A DNA stretch of 64,000 nucleotides from Cellulomonas wangsupingiae (lineage in GTDB: Bacteria > Actinomycetota > Actinomycetes > Actinomycetales > Cellulomonadaceae), in assembly GCF_024508275.1 (NCBI RefSeq), contig NZ_CP101989.1, positions 2,418,001 through 2,482,000 of the forward strand. The letters are read 5' to 3'. Of the stretch, positions 35,522 to 45,063 are shown in pieces. The stretch's first letter is position 1, and every line of letters begins with the position of its first letter. A model generated the notes under the pieces. The model searched no databases, was not told the origin of the DNA, and saw only the letters and a program-made list of their open reading frames with translations. The position numbers and the translations under genes are program-made.

Positions 35522-36430
35522 TCACCCCTTGACGGCCCCCGCGGTCAGGCCTCCGACGATGTACTTCTGCAGGAACAGGAAGAGCAGCAGCACCGGCAGC
35601 GCGGAGATGACCGCCCCGGCCGCGAACAGCCCCCAGTTCGCCTCGAGCAGCGCCGACACCCAGCCGAAGAGCCCGACGGCCACCGTCCAGTTGCGCTCCG
35701 ACTGCAGCACGAGCCGGGCGATGATGAACTCGCCGAACGTGCTGATGAAGGACAGCAGCGCGACCACCGCGAGGATCGGCGTGACGAGCCGCAGGATGAT
35801 GGTCCAGTACGTCTGCGCGTGCGTGGCTCCGTCGATCTTGGCGGCCTCGTCGATCTCGCGCGGCACGGTGTTGAAGAACCCGTACATGAGGAAGGTGTTC
35901 ACCCCGAGCGCACCGCCGAGGTAGACGGCGATGAGCGCGAGCTTGCTGTTGAGCCCCAGCGCGGGCACGACGTTGCCCAGGGTGATGAGCAGCAGGAAGA
36001 TCGCCACGAAGGCGAGCATCTGCGGGAACATCTGGATGATGAGCAGCGAGGTCAGGCCGGCTCGGCGGCCCGTGAACCGGAAGCGTGAGAAGGCGTACGC
36101 CGCAGCGGCGCCCATCAGCACGGTCCCGACGCCCGTCGCGATCGCGATCTGCAGCGAGTTGGCGAGCCACGTCCAGAACAGCGTGCCGCCGAGCGCCTCG
36201 TAGTTGGCCGTGCTGACCTCCGCGAACAGGTCGTTGGAGCCGGTCAGCGTGCCGCCCTCGGACAACGACGCCGAGATCACGTAGACGATCGGGAAGAGCG
36301 CGTACGCGACCGCGACGACGCCGACGAGGTGGCGCCAGCCGAGCTCGGCGAACCACCGGCTGCGCGGCATGCGGTTCGTGTCGCCCCGGGACGCGGTGCG
36401 GGACGAGGGCGTGACGTCGGTGGTGACCAT
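35522..36430 (-). CDS. malG: ABC sugar transporter permease, MalG-like
   Basis: A 302-residue inner-membrane permease with six helices. The cytoplasmic EAA loop reads EIDEAAKIDGATHAQTYW, which contacts the ATPase. Sequence TLTGSNDLFAEVSTANYEAL and the C-terminal LLFLFLQKYIVGGLTAGAVKG are typical of maltose/maltodextrin MalG. It begins 1 nt after the malF stop. No ATPase gene is present in the operon, so a shared MsmK-like ATPase elsewhere is expected. Confidence 0.92.
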   Translation of the reverse strand: MVTTDVTPSSRTASRGDTNRMPRSRWFAELGWRHLVGVVAVAYALFPIVYVISASLSEGGTLTGSNDLFAEVSTANYEALGGTLFWTWLANSLQIAIATGVGTVLMGAAAAYAFSRFRFTGRRAGLTSLLIIQMFPQMLAFVAIFLLLITLGNVVPALGLNSKLALIAVYLGGALGVNTFLMYGFFNTVPREIDEAAKIDGATHAQTYWTIILRLVTPILAVVALLSFISTFGEFIIARLVLQSERNWTVAVGLFGWVSALLEANWGLFAAGAVISALPVLLLFLFLQKYIVGGLTAGAVKG

Positions 36431-36431
36431 G

Positions 36432-38075
36432 TCAGCTGATCTCCTCGAACTGCTTGGTCCGCTTGAACGTGATCGCCGAGATCGTCGCGACGATGACGAA
36501 GATGACGATCGACAACGCGCTCGCCAGGCCGTAGTTCTTGGCGGCGGTGCCGTCCAGGCCGGACACGGAGTACACCATCGAGATGAGGATGTCCGTGTGC
36601 CCGAGCGGCACGGACGCGTCGGCGAAGCGCGGGCCTCCGCGGGTGAGCATGTAGATGAGCGTGAAGTTGTTGAAGTTGAAGGCGAACGACGAGATCAGCA
36701 GGGGCGTCGTGGCGACCAGGAGCAGTGGCAGCGTCACCGAGCGCCACGTGCGCCACGCGCCCGCGCCGTCGACCTTGGCCGCCTCCAGCACGTCGCCCGG
36801 CAGCGACTGCAGCGCGCCGGTGCAGATGAGGAACATGTACGGGAAGCCGAGCCACAGGTTCACCCCGAGCACCGACGCCTTCGCCAGCCAGGGGTCCGTC
36901 AGCCAGGGCACCGCGGCCCCACCCAGCAGCACCTGGTTGACGAAGCCGTACGAGCGGTTGAGCATCCCCGACCACAGCAGCGCGGCGAGGAACCCCGGGA
37001 TCGCGTACGGGAAGATCAGCAGGGTGCGGTAGAGCCTGCGGCCGCGCACGCGCGTGTCGTTGAAGGTGATCGCGAGGAACAGCCCCAGCAGGAACGTCGA
37101 GACGACCGACAGGATGGCGAACGCGAAGGTCCACAGGAGGATCTTCACGAACGGCTGGGCGTAGCGCTCGTCGCCGAACGCGGTGCGGAAGTTGTCGAAC
37201 CCGACCATCACGCGCCAGCCGACGTTGAGGCGTTCGCCGTCGTCCGACCGGAACGACCCGTCGGACGTCGCGTGGTAGACGGTGCCGGTCACGACGTCGG
37301 TCATGGTGTCGGCCTCGGGGTCCCACTCCAGCGACGGGACGGCGACGAAGCCGGTGCGGGCGTCCTGCGTGCGCACCCACCCGTCGTTCGGGTCGTCCGA
37401 GAACGGCACGCGCAGGCTCGTCACCTCGGCCTGCCGCTGCAGGACCTCCTGCCGGCTGAGGACGGTGGCACCGGGCACCTCGGTGACACGGTCGTCGTCG
37501 ACCGTCGCGTCCGGCTCGGGGCTCAGGGGGTCGTCGGCCGTGCCGACCTGCGCCTCACCGTCGTCGACGATGGCGAAGCCGAGCGCGCCCCCGCGCTCCA
37601 CCACCGTCAAGGGGTACGTCGCGGACCCCTCGACACGGCGCTCGTTCTGGATGAGCAGCGCCTCGACGGCCTGCTCCTTGGTGGAGTTGTGGCCGTCCCC
37701 GTAGTTGGTGAACGCCACCCAGCCGGTGTAGCCGACGACGTACACCTGGAAGACGAGCAGGAAGGCGAGGCCGGGCAGGACGTACTTGAGCGGCAGCGTG
37801 CGCCGCGAGAAGTACACCCAGTCCGCGACCACGAGGAGCACGACCATCGACGCGAGGATGCCCATGTGGCCCTCGCGCCACGCGGCGAGGATCCCGAAGA
37901 CACCGAGGGCGTTGATGACCGCCATCAGCGCGATCTTCACGAGGGTCCCGGGACGCACGGGACCGCGGGACGGGCCCTGGCGGTCACGCGTGGGCGACGC
38001 CGGAGGACCGGACGTGCCGCCGGGGGTCCCCGTGGGGCCCGTGGCGTCGCCGGTCAGGGTGGGCTGGGTGGGCAT
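36432..38075 (-). CDS. malF: ABC sugar transporter permease, MalF-like
   Basis: A 547-residue permease. As in E. coli MalF it has extra N-terminal helices and a long extracytoplasmic P2-type loop (about residues 120-290) before the core helices. The EAA loop is GDVLEAAKVDGAGAWRTW. This long form marks the maltose/maltodextrin branch rather than short CUT1 permeases. The N-terminal 45 residues are a Pro/Gly/Thr-rich cytoplasmic tail. It is preceded by two hairpins that separate it from malE. Confidence 0.92.
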   Translation of the reverse strand: MPTQPTLTGDATGPTGTPGGTSGPPASPTRDRQGPSRGPVRPGTLVKIALMAVINALGVFGILAAWREGHMGILASMVVLLVVADWVYFSRRTLPLKYVLPGLAFLLVFQVYVVGYTGWVAFTNYGDGHNSTKEQAVEALLIQNERRVEGSATYPLTVVERGGALGFAIVDDGEAQVGTADDPLSPEPDATVDDDRVTEVPGATVLSRQEVLQRQAEVTSLRVPFSDDPNDGWVRTQDARTGFVAVPSLEWDPEADTMTDVVTGTVYHATSDGSFRSDDGERLNVGWRVMVGFDNFRTAFGDERYAQPFVKILLWTFAFAILSVVSTFLLGLFLAITFNDTRVRGRRLYRTLLIFPYAIPGFLAALLWSGMLNRSYGFVNQVLLGGAAVPWLTDPWLAKASVLGVNLWLGFPYMFLICTGALQSLPGDVLEAAKVDGAGAWRTWRSVTLPLLLVATTPLLISSFAFNFNNFTLIYMLTRGGPRFADASVPLGHTDILISMVYSVSGLDGTAAKNYGLASALSIVIFVIVATISAITFKRTKQFEEIS

Positions 38076-38127
38076 CGTGCGCCTTCCGTGCGGTCGGTTC
38101 GGCGCGGCAGAGCGCCGGAAGGTGGGG

Positions 38128-38150
38128 ACCCGGCGCCGGGAGCGCCGGGT
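38128..38150 (-). repeat. Intercistronic hairpin 1 between malE and malF
   Basis: Perfect 9-bp arms ACCCGGCGC (38128-38136) and GCGCCGGGT (38142-38150), loop of 5 nt. Confidence 0.6.
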
Positions 38151-38156
38151 TCCGGG

Positions 38157-38193
38157 ACCGGTCGCACCGCGGACGGACCGCGGTGCGACCGGT
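38157..38193 (-). repeat. Intercistronic hairpin 2 between malE and malF
   Basis: Perfect 16-bp arms (38157-38172 and 38178-38193) with a 5-nt loop, 6 nt after the malE stop. Likely a partial terminator or mRNA stabiliser that raises MalE over MalFG. Confidence 0.7.
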
Positions 38194-38198
38194 GCGGG

Positions 38199-39437
38199 TC
38201 AGGACCCGATGGCCGCCTGGATGTCGGCGATCATCTTGTCCCAGGCCGCGACGGGCTCGGCCGCGCCCGAGAGGATGTTCGCCTCGGTGACGCCCCAGAA
38301 GGCCCAGACGGAACCCATCTCGGGGATCGAGGGCATCGGCAGCGCGTCCTCGCCGACGGCCAGGAAGCCGGCGGTGATCGGGTCGGCCGACGCCTCCTCG
38401 GCGGCGGAGGCCAGCGCCGGCGGGCGGTTGCCCGCCTCGTACAGCGCCAGCTGGACCTCGTCGGTCGCGACGTAGTTCACGAGGAAGTCGTTCGCCAGCA
38501 GCGCGTTGTCGCTCTGCGCCGAGACGTAGAAGCCCTGGACGCCCACGAACGGCTGCGCCGGCTCACCACCGGCCGACGGGACGGGGTCGATCGACAGCTC
38601 GAGGCCTTCGAACTGCTCGATCATCCACGGGCCGCCGATGATGAAGGGCGACTCGCCGTTCTTGAACGCCTCGACCGCGATGTCGTAGGTGATGTCCGTG
38701 GACAGCGTGCCCGCCTGGCCCTGCGCCTGCAGCCAGGTCGCGAACGCCTGGCCCGGTGCGCCGCCCATGGCCAGCTCGGACGTGTAGGTGCCGTCCTCGT
38801 TCTGCACGAACACCGGCGCACCGAAGGACGTCTGCAGCGGGTAGTACGTGTACGGGTCGCCCTCGGTGCCCGTCTGGATGAGGACCTGGTAGGGCGTGCC
38901 GGCGGCCTGGCCGGCGGCGACGGCGGCGTCCCACGTCGACGGCGCCTCGGTCGCGAGCGCGGTGTTGCGGATGAGGGCCACGTTCTCGATGGCGTAGGGC
39001 AGCCCGTAGACCTGCCCGTCCTCCGTGAACGCCTCGATCGCGATCGGGAGGAACTCGCCGGCCGTGTCACCGAGCTCGATCGGCGCGACCACGCCGTTCG
39101 TCGTGAGTTCGCCCAGCCAGTCGTGCGCACCGACGGTGAGGTCGGGACCCTCGCCGGTCGGGACCTGGGCGAGGAAGTCCGTGCGGATGTCCTCGAAGTT
39201 CTTGAGCACGACCTCGACGGCCACGTCGTTCTCGTCCTCGAACGCCTGGGCGGCGCTCTCCACGGCGGCCTGCCGCGTCTCGTCGACCCAGATGACCAGG
39301 GCGTCCTCGGACGCCCCGCCACCTGCCGTGGTCTCGGAGGTGGCGCCTCCGGTGCTGTCGTCGCCTGACCCGCTGCACGCCGTGAGCGCCAGCACGAGGC
39401 CGAGCGTCACCGCAGCGGCCGGGATGCCTCGTCGCAT
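38199..39437 (-). CDS. malE: Sugar ABC transporter substrate-binding lipoprotein, MalE-like
   Basis: A 412-residue solute-binding protein anchored outside the membrane. The signal peptide ends in a lipobox LALTAC with lipidated Cys21. Family 1 sugar-binding features follow: ALVIWVDETRQAAVES, PYAIENVALIRNT and PFIIGGPWMIEQFEG. It delivers an oligosaccharide, probably maltose or maltodextrin, to MalFG. ATG 39437 has AGGAG upstream. First gene of malEFG, divergent from a LacI regulator. Confidence 0.92.
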   Translation of the reverse strand: MRRGIPAAAVTLGLVLALTACSGSGDDSTGGATSETTAGGGASEDALVIWVDETRQAAVESAAQAFEDENDVAVEVVLKNFEDIRTDFLAQVPTGEGPDLTVGAHDWLGELTTNGVVAPIELGDTAGEFLPIAIEAFTEDGQVYGLPYAIENVALIRNTALATEAPSTWDAAVAAGQAAGTPYQVLIQTGTEGDPYTYYPLQTSFGAPVFVQNEDGTYTSELAMGGAPGQAFATWLQAQGQAGTLSTDITYDIAVEAFKNGESPFIIGGPWMIEQFEGLELSIDPVPSAGGEPAQPFVGVQGFYVSAQSDNALLANDFLVNYVATDEVQLALYEAGNRPPALASAAEEASADPITAGFLAVGEDALPMPSIPEMGSVWAFWGVTEANILSGAAEPVAAWDKMIADIQAAIGS

Positions 39438-39524
39438 CGTTGTCTCCTGTTGTCGTCCCCCGCCGCGTCGGCAGAACGCCGACGCTGGCCTATACCGCGA
39501 CGTTAGGCGCGGTGCACCCCCTCA

Positions 39525-39538
39525 TGCAAACCGTTGCG
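39525..39538. promoter_or_regulatory. Candidate LacI-family operator between malE and lacI
   Basis: TGCAAACCGTTGCG has GCAA/TTGC arms around ACCG, similar to the TTGCAANCGNTTGCAA pattern of sugar-responsive LacI repressors. It lies midway in the divergent region. Confidence 0.45.
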
Positions 39539-39603
39539 GTAACTTTCAGGCTACGCTTTCTGACCATCTCCACACGCCCACGTGCGGGGGACGAGGAGGG
39601 CCG

Positions 39604-40683
39604 GTGTCCGGGACTACGCTGCCGACTGTGCGCACCCGACTGACCGACCTGGCTGCACAGGCCGGGGTGAGCACCGCGACGGTCTCCCGCGTGCTCAACG
39701 GCAAGCCGGGCGTCTCCCCACGAGCCCGTCAGGCGGTGCTGACCGCCCTGGACGTCCTCGGCTACGAGCGTCCCGAGAAGCTGCGGCTGCGGTCGGCCGG
39801 CCTCATCGGCCTGGTGGTCCCCGAGCTGACCAACCCGGTCTTCCCCGCGTTCGCCCAGGTGATCGAGACGATGCTCAGCGACCGCGGCTACACGCCGCTG
39901 CTGTGCACGCAGTCGCCGGGCGGCACCACCGAGGACCAGTACGTCGAGGTGCTCCTCGAGCACGGCGTCGACGGCATCGTGTTCGTCTCCGGCCTGCACG
40001 CCGACGCGTCCGCCAGCAAGGACCGCTACCACCGGCTGCGCGGCCGTGGCGTCCCGCTCGTCCTCGTCAACGGCTACGCCTCGGGCGTCGACGCGCCCGC
40101 GGTGTCCACCGACGACACCGCGGCGATGGACCAGGCGTTCCGCCACCTGCACTCCCTCGGCCATCGTGCGATCGGGCTCGCCGTCGGGCCCACGCGCTTC
40201 GTTCCTTCGCAGCGTAAGCGCGACGCCTTCGCCGCGCTCGCCGAGCAGCACCTCGGCGCCACGGACCTCGACACGCACGTCGTGTCCACCCTCTTCACCG
40301 TCGAGGGCGGGCACGCGGCCGCCACCCAGCTGTTCGCGTCGGGCCACACCGCCGTGATCTGCGGGTCGGACCTCATGGCGCTCGGCGCCGTGCGCGCCGC
40401 ACGCGCCCTGGGGCTGCGCGTCCCCGAGGACGTCTCCGTGGTGGGCTTCGACGACTCCCCCCTCATCGCGTTCACCGACCCGCCCCTGACGACGGTGCGC
40501 CAGCCGGTCGCCGCCATGGGCCACGCCGCCGTCTCCGCGCTCGTCGCGGAGATCAGCGGCACGCGGGCGGCACGCGGTGAGCTCCTGTTCCACCCGGAGC
40601 TGGTCGTCCGCGGCTCGACCGGCAGCGCCCGTGCCGACGCGCACGCCACCGCCACGCACGTCGCCGCCCCCGCCGCGCGCTGA
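39604..40683 (+). CDS. LacI-family transcriptional regulator of the mal genes
   Basis: A 359-residue repressor. The HTH and hinge are TRLTDLAAQAGVSTATVSRV and LNGKPGVSPRARQAV; the effector domain is a periplasmic-binding-protein fold with FDDSPLIAFTDPPLTTVRQP. It probably senses maltose or an oligosaccharide and represses malEFG and the downstream glucosidase gene. GTG 39604 has GAGGAGGG just upstream; GTG 39628 is a shorter alternative. Divergent from malE. Confidence 0.92.
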   Translation: MSGTTLPTVRTRLTDLAAQAGVSTATVSRVLNGKPGVSPRARQAVLTALDVLGYERPEKLRLRSAGLIGLVVPELTNPVFPAFAQVIETMLSDRGYTPLLCTQSPGGTTEDQYVEVLLEHGVDGIVFVSGLHADASASKDRYHRLRGRGVPLVLVNGYASGVDAPAVSTDDTAAMDQAFRHLHSLGHRAIGLAVGPTRFVPSQRKRDAFAALAEQHLGATDLDTHVVSTLFTVEGGHAAATQLFASGHTAVICGSDLMALGAVRAARALGLRVPEDVSVVGFDDSPLIAFTDPPLTTVRQPVAAMGHAAVSALVAEISGTRAARGELLFHPELVVRGSTGSARADAHATATHVAAPAAR

Positions 40684-40771
40684 CCCCACCGCGCGCCGGC
40701 CCGCGCGTCCGCGCGCCTCCGACGTCCCTCGTCGTCCCCACCGACCACAGCACCACGTCAGGAAGGCCCCC

Positions 40772-42478
40772 GTGACCCTCGAGACGCTTCCCACCGGGCT
40801 CGTCGCCCACCGCCCCGACACCGACGCGCAGTGGTGGCGCCACGCCGTCATCTACCAGGTCTACCCCCGGTCCTTCGCCGACGCGTCGGGCGACGGCATC
40901 GGTGACCTGCCGGGCGTCACCGCGCGCCTCGACCACCTCGTCGAGCTCGGCGTCGACGCCGTCTGGCTGTCCCCGTTCTACCGCTCGCCCCAGGCCGACG
41001 CCGGGTACGACGTCGCCGACTACCGCGACGTCGACCCGCTGTTCGGCACCCTGGCGGACGCGGACGCGCTCGTCGCACGCGCGCACGAGCTGGGCCTGCG
41101 CGTCGTCGTCGACCTCGTCCCCAACCACACCTCCGACGAGCACGTGTGGTTCCGGGCGGCCCTCGCGTCGGCGCCCGGGTCGCCCGAGCGCGCGCGCTAC
41201 CACTTCCGCGAGGGCCGCGGCGAGCACGGTGAGCTGCCCCCGAACAACTGGGAGTCGGTCTTCGGCGGGCCCGCGTGGACGCGCACGACGCAGCCCGACG
41301 GCACGCCCGGGCAGTGGTACCTGCACCTGTTCGACTCCAAGCAGCCGGACCTCAACTGGGAGAACCCCGAGGTGCGGGCCGAGTTCGAGGACGTCCTGCG
41401 GTTCTGGCTCGACCGCGGCGTGGACGGGTTCCGCGTCGACGTCGCGCACGGCATGGTCAAGCAGGACGGCCTGCCGGACTGGGACGGCCACGTGGCGATG
41501 ATCGACGGCAGCGACGACACGGACGCCGTGGCGGGCACCGGGAACCACGGCCCGATGTTCGACCAGGACGGCGTGCACGACATCTACCGGTCGTGGCGCC
41601 GCGTCCTGGACGCGTACGACGGCGACCGCGCGATGGTCGCCGAGGCCTGGGTGGAGCCGCTGTCCCGCCTCGCCCGGTACGTGCGCCCGGACGAGATGCA
41701 CCAGGCCTTCAACTTCGCGTTCCTCGCCGCCGGCTGGCACGCGCCGTCGCTGCGTCGCGTCATCGACGCGTCCTTCGCCGCGAACGACGCGGTCGGCGCC
41801 CCCACGACGTGGGTGATGTCCAACCACGACGTGGTGCGGCACGCCTCCCGCCTGGGCCTCACGGACCCCACGCACCGCCCCAACGGCATCGGCGACGGTG
41901 ACGAGCAGCCCGACGCCGTGCTGGGCCTGCACCGGGCTCGCGCGGCCTCGCTGCTCATGCTGGCGCTGCCCGGCTCCGCCTACGTCTACCAGGGCGAGGA
42001 GCTCGGGCTCCCGGACCACACCGCGCTCGACGACGACCTGCGTCAGGACCCCGCGTTCTTCCGTACCGGTGGCGCGGAGCGCGGCCGGGACGGCTGCCGC
42101 GTGCCGCTGCCCTGGGAGGGTGACGCGCCCGGCCTCGGCTTCTCGCCCACGGGCGCGACCTGGCTGCCGCAGCCGACCGCCTGGGCCGACCTGGCGGTGG
42201 ACCGCCAGCGGGGCCGCGAGGGCTCGACGTACGAGCTCTACCGCGCCGCCCTGCGGCTGCGCCGTGCCGAGCGGCTCGGCGCCGGCGGCCTGCAGTGGCT
42301 GACGGAGCCCGCGGGCGAGCACGTGCTCGCGTTCCGCAACGGTGACGTCGTGGTGGTCGCCAACCTCGACGAGGCCGACGTCGAGCTCCCCCTGAGCGGT
42401 GAGGTGCTGCTCGCGTCCGGCCCGCTGCGCGACGGCGTGCTGCCGGCCGGCACGACGGTCTGGCTGCGCGCGGCCTGA
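40772..42478 (+). CDS. GH13 alpha-glucosidase
   Basis: A 568-residue cytoplasmic glycoside hydrolase that releases glucose from the ends of alpha-glucosides. The (beta/alpha)8 barrel shows DLVPNHTS, nucleophile Asp223 in GVDGFRVDVAHG, acid/base Glu291 in VAEAWVEP and Asp353 in SNHDVVRH. The N-terminus AVIYQVYPRSFADASGDGIG is typical of the GH13 oligo-1,6-glucosidase/maltase branch. There is no signal peptide, so it degrades sugar imported by MalEFG. GTG 40772 follows GGAAGG. 88 nt after lacI on the same strand. Confidence 0.93.
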   Translation: MTLETLPTGLVAHRPDTDAQWWRHAVIYQVYPRSFADASGDGIGDLPGVTARLDHLVELGVDAVWLSPFYRSPQADAGYDVADYRDVDPLFGTLADADALVARAHELGLRVVVDLVPNHTSDEHVWFRAALASAPGSPERARYHFREGRGEHGELPPNNWESVFGGPAWTRTTQPDGTPGQWYLHLFDSKQPDLNWENPEVRAEFEDVLRFWLDRGVDGFRVDVAHGMVKQDGLPDWDGHVAMIDGSDDTDAVAGTGNHGPMFDQDGVHDIYRSWRRVLDAYDGDRAMVAEAWVEPLSRLARYVRPDEMHQAFNFAFLAAGWHAPSLRRVIDASFAANDAVGAPTTWVMSNHDVVRHASRLGLTDPTHRPNGIGDGDEQPDAVLGLHRARAASLLMLALPGSAYVYQGEELGLPDHTALDDDLRQDPAFFRTGGAERGRDGCRVPLPWEGDAPGLGFSPTGATWLPQPTAWADLAVDRQRGREGSTYELYRAALRLRRAERLGAGGLQWLTEPAGEHVLAFRNGDVVVVANLDEADVELPLSGEVLLASGPLRDGVLPAGTTVWLRAA

Positions 42479-42528
42479 CCCGCGGCCTCGCCGACGGCCG
42501 GCGCCCCGTGGGCGACGGGCCGTCGGCG

Positions 42529-43632
42529 TCAGGCCAGGGTCGCGGCCACGGCGTGCTCGACGACGGCCGGCAGACCGCCCTCGCGGGCCCACGCCCGCTG
42601 CTCGTCGGCTCCCGTGCCGCGCCGCCACAGCCGCGCGAGGAGCTCCTGCACCGTGGCGAGGTCCCCGCTGTCCACCAGCGCCGGGCGCACGTGGTCGAGC
42701 AGCTGCGCCACCGCGTCCCGCGCCGGCACGGGTGTCATGGACGGCGGCAGCAGCAGGTCCCCGCCCAGCCCGGAGCGGGCTGCGCGCCACGTCGCGGCGC
42801 GCAGCGGCTCGACGCGGTCGTGCGTGGGCGCGACGCCGTCGGCCGCCTGCCGGGCCGCCGTCTCGACCAGCGCCCGGCACAGGGCCGCGACCAGCACCGC
42901 GTCGTCGGCGCGCAGGCACACGTCCGCGACCCGGATCTCGACCGTCGGGTACCGCGGCGAGAGCCGGGCGTCGAAGTACATCATCGCGGGGTCCAGCGCG
43001 ACGCCCGAGGCGACCAGCCCGGCGACGGTCCGCCGGTAGGCCTCTGCCGTGCGGAAGGGCGCCGTCGGCCCCGCCGTCGGCCACCGGTTCCACATCTGCG
43101 ACCGGATGGACGCGTAGCCCGTGTCCTCGCCGCGCCAGTACGGCGAGTTCGCGCTCAGCGCGAGCAGCACCGGCAGCCACGGGCCGACGCGGTCGAGCAC
43201 CGCGACGCCCTCGTCGTCGTCCGCCACGGACACGTGCACGTGGCAGCCGCTGGTGAGCTGCTCACGGACCGTCAGCGCGTAGGCCTGCGCCATGGCCTCG
43301 TAGCGGGCGCCGTGCGACAAGGTCGTGGGCCCGACCATCGGCGACGTCGCCACGGCCACGAGCCGCCCGTCGGCCTGCAGCGCGGCGCCGGACGCCCGTG
43401 CGCGCCCCTCGCGGACCTCCGCCGCGAGGTCGTCGAGCTCGAGGCACGGATGGGTCCCCGTCTCGACCTGCTGCTCCTGCAGCTCCTTCTCCAGGCCGCC
43501 GCCGGGCTGCCCCTCGTCGGCGGCCTCACCGCCGCCACGCTCGTGCGCGCGCACCGCCGCGTCCGCCACACCTGTCGGGACGCCCTCGGCGTCGACCAGC
43601 AGGTACTCCTCCTCGACTCCCATGGTTCGCAC
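42529..43632 (-). CDS. Carboxylate-amine ligase, YbdK/GCS2 family
   Basis: A 367-residue ATP-dependent ligase of the glutamate-cysteine ligase 2 family. Signature regions: TMGVEEEYLLVD at the start, TSGCHVHVSVAD in the core and RYPTVEIRVADVC. Members form gamma-glutamyl or similar amide bonds; E. coli YbdK has only weak glutamate-cysteine ligase activity, and the physiological substrates are unknown. GTG 43632 gives the full N-terminal strand; ATG 43623 is possible. Confidence 0.88.
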   Translation of the reverse strand: MRTMGVEEEYLLVDAEGVPTGVADAAVRAHERGGGEAADEGQPGGGLEKELQEQQVETGTHPCLELDDLAAEVREGRARASGAALQADGRLVAVATSPMVGPTTLSHGARYEAMAQAYALTVREQLTSGCHVHVSVADDDEGVAVLDRVGPWLPVLLALSANSPYWRGEDTGYASIRSQMWNRWPTAGPTAPFRTAEAYRRTVAGLVASGVALDPAMMYFDARLSPRYPTVEIRVADVCLRADDAVLVAALCRALVETAARQAADGVAPTHDRVEPLRAATWRAARSGLGGDLLLPPSMTPVPARDAVAQLLDHVRPALVDSGDLATVQELLARLWRRGTGADEQRAWAREGGLPAVVEHAVAATLA

Positions 43633-43683
43633 GCGGTGCAGTCTGCAGGCACGCGGCGGGCGGCGCGCGTCGAGACGGGTGCG

Positions 43684-44868
43684 TCAGCCGCCGGAGACGG
43701 ACAGCTCGGCCTCGTGCAGGTCGCGACGGAAGTCCTCGGACAGCTCGCGCGAGTCGAGCCACCCGTAGGGCAGGATCGGGCGCTTCGGCGAGCCGGCCCG
43801 GCCGCGCGGCCCCTCGGCCGCGTCCCCGGGGTACGGCTGGTCCAGGTCGAGCCGCGCGAGCAGGTCGTCCAGCTCGGCCAGCGAGGACACCAGGCCGAGC
43901 TGCGCCCGCAGCTCACCCCCGACGACGTACCCCTTGAGGTACCAGGCCATGTGCTTGCGCATCTCGCGCAGCGCCTTGGACTCGTCGCCGAAGTGGTCGA
44001 CCATGAGCTCGGCGTGCCGTCGCACGACCTGGGCGACCTCGGCCAGCCCCGGGCGGATGCGCGCGTCCGACCCCGCGAACGCGGCCGCCAGGTCCGCGAA
44101 CAGCCACGGGCGGCCCTGGCAGCCACGTCCCACGACGACCCCGTCGCACCCCGTGTGCGCGACCATCGCCACGGCGTCCTCGGCGGACCAGATGTCGCCG
44201 TTGCCCAGCACCGGGATGTCCGTGACGGCCTGCTTCAGGGTCGCGATCGCGTCCCAGTCGGCCGTGCCGGAGTAGTAGTCGGCGGCCGTCCGTCCGTGCA
44301 GCGCGACGGCGGCGACGCCGGCGTCCTGCGCGGTGAGCCCGGCCTCGACGTACGTCAGGTGGTCCTCGTCGATGCCCTTGCGCATCTTGACGGTCACGGG
44401 GACGCCGCCCGGGCGTGCGGCCTCGACCGCCGCCCGCACGATCGCGGCGAACAGGTCACGCTTCCAGGGCAGCACCGCTCCCCCGCCGCGACGCGTCACC
44501 TTCGGCACCGGGCAGCCGAAGTTGAGGTCGACGTGGTCGGCCCGGTCCTCCTCGACCAGCAGGCGCACGGCCGCGCCGACCGTGACCGGGTCCACCCCGT
44601 AGACCTGCACCGAGCGCGGCACCTCGTCCGGCTCGAACGCGATGATCCGGAACGACTCGGGGCTGCGCTCGACCAGCGCGCGGCTCGTGAGCATCTCCGC
44701 CACGTACAGCCCGGCCCCGGACTCCCGGCACAGCCGGCGGAACGCCGCGTTGGTGACGCCGGCCATGGGGGCGAGCACGACGGGCGTGTCGACGGTGATC
44801 GGGCCGATCCGCAGCGGGGGGAGCACCGGGGCCGGGGTGTCGTCGGAGGACGTGGCGGTGGGCAGCAC
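43684..44868 (-). CDS. dus: tRNA-dihydrouridine synthase, DusB-like
   Basis: A 394-residue flavoprotein that reduces uridine in tRNA D-loops. The TIM barrel begins VVLAPMAGVTNAAFRRL; catalytic Cys lies in DLNFGCPVPKV; FMN-binding residues lie in VTVKMRKG and LHGRTAADYYSG and GNGDIW. The C-terminal helical domain binds tRNA. GTG 44868 is supported by a -10 element (GACAAT) 6 nt upstream. Monocistronic. Confidence 0.94.
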   Translation of the reverse strand: MLPTATSSDDTPAPVLPPLRIGPITVDTPVVLAPMAGVTNAAFRRLCRESGAGLYVAEMLTSRALVERSPESFRIIAFEPDEVPRSVQVYGVDPVTVGAAVRLLVEEDRADHVDLNFGCPVPKVTRRGGGAVLPWKRDLFAAIVRAAVEAARPGGVPVTVKMRKGIDEDHLTYVEAGLTAQDAGVAAVALHGRTAADYYSGTADWDAIATLKQAVTDIPVLGNGDIWSAEDAVAMVAHTGCDGVVVGRGCQGRPWLFADLAAAFAGSDARIRPGLAEVAQVVRRHAELMVDHFGDESKALREMRKHMAWYLKGYVVGGELRAQLGLVSSLAELDDLLARLDLDQPYPGDAAEGPRGRAGSPKRPILPYGWLDSRELSEDFRRDLHEAELSVSGG

Positions 44869-44874
44869 GCGACC

Positions 44875-44880
44875 ATTGTC
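44875..44880 (-). promoter_or_regulatory. -10 element (GACAAT) of dus
   Basis: GACAAT on the minus strand, 6 nt, GTG 44868. The recO gene has the same hexamer and spacing. Confidence 0.45.
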
Positions 44881-45063
44881 GCCCGCGGACGACGGGCAGC
44901 GCCGCCGCCCACGGGCCCGCACCGTCCGCGCGGGCCCGCACGGCTCCGCACGCGGGGCGCACGGTAGCGTCCGGGCATGTCCCAGCGCCGCGTCCGGCAG
45001 CCGTCCGGGTGACCGCGCGCCCCGCCACGCAACCTGCGGCACCGGTCGTGCGTCTGACCGGTC

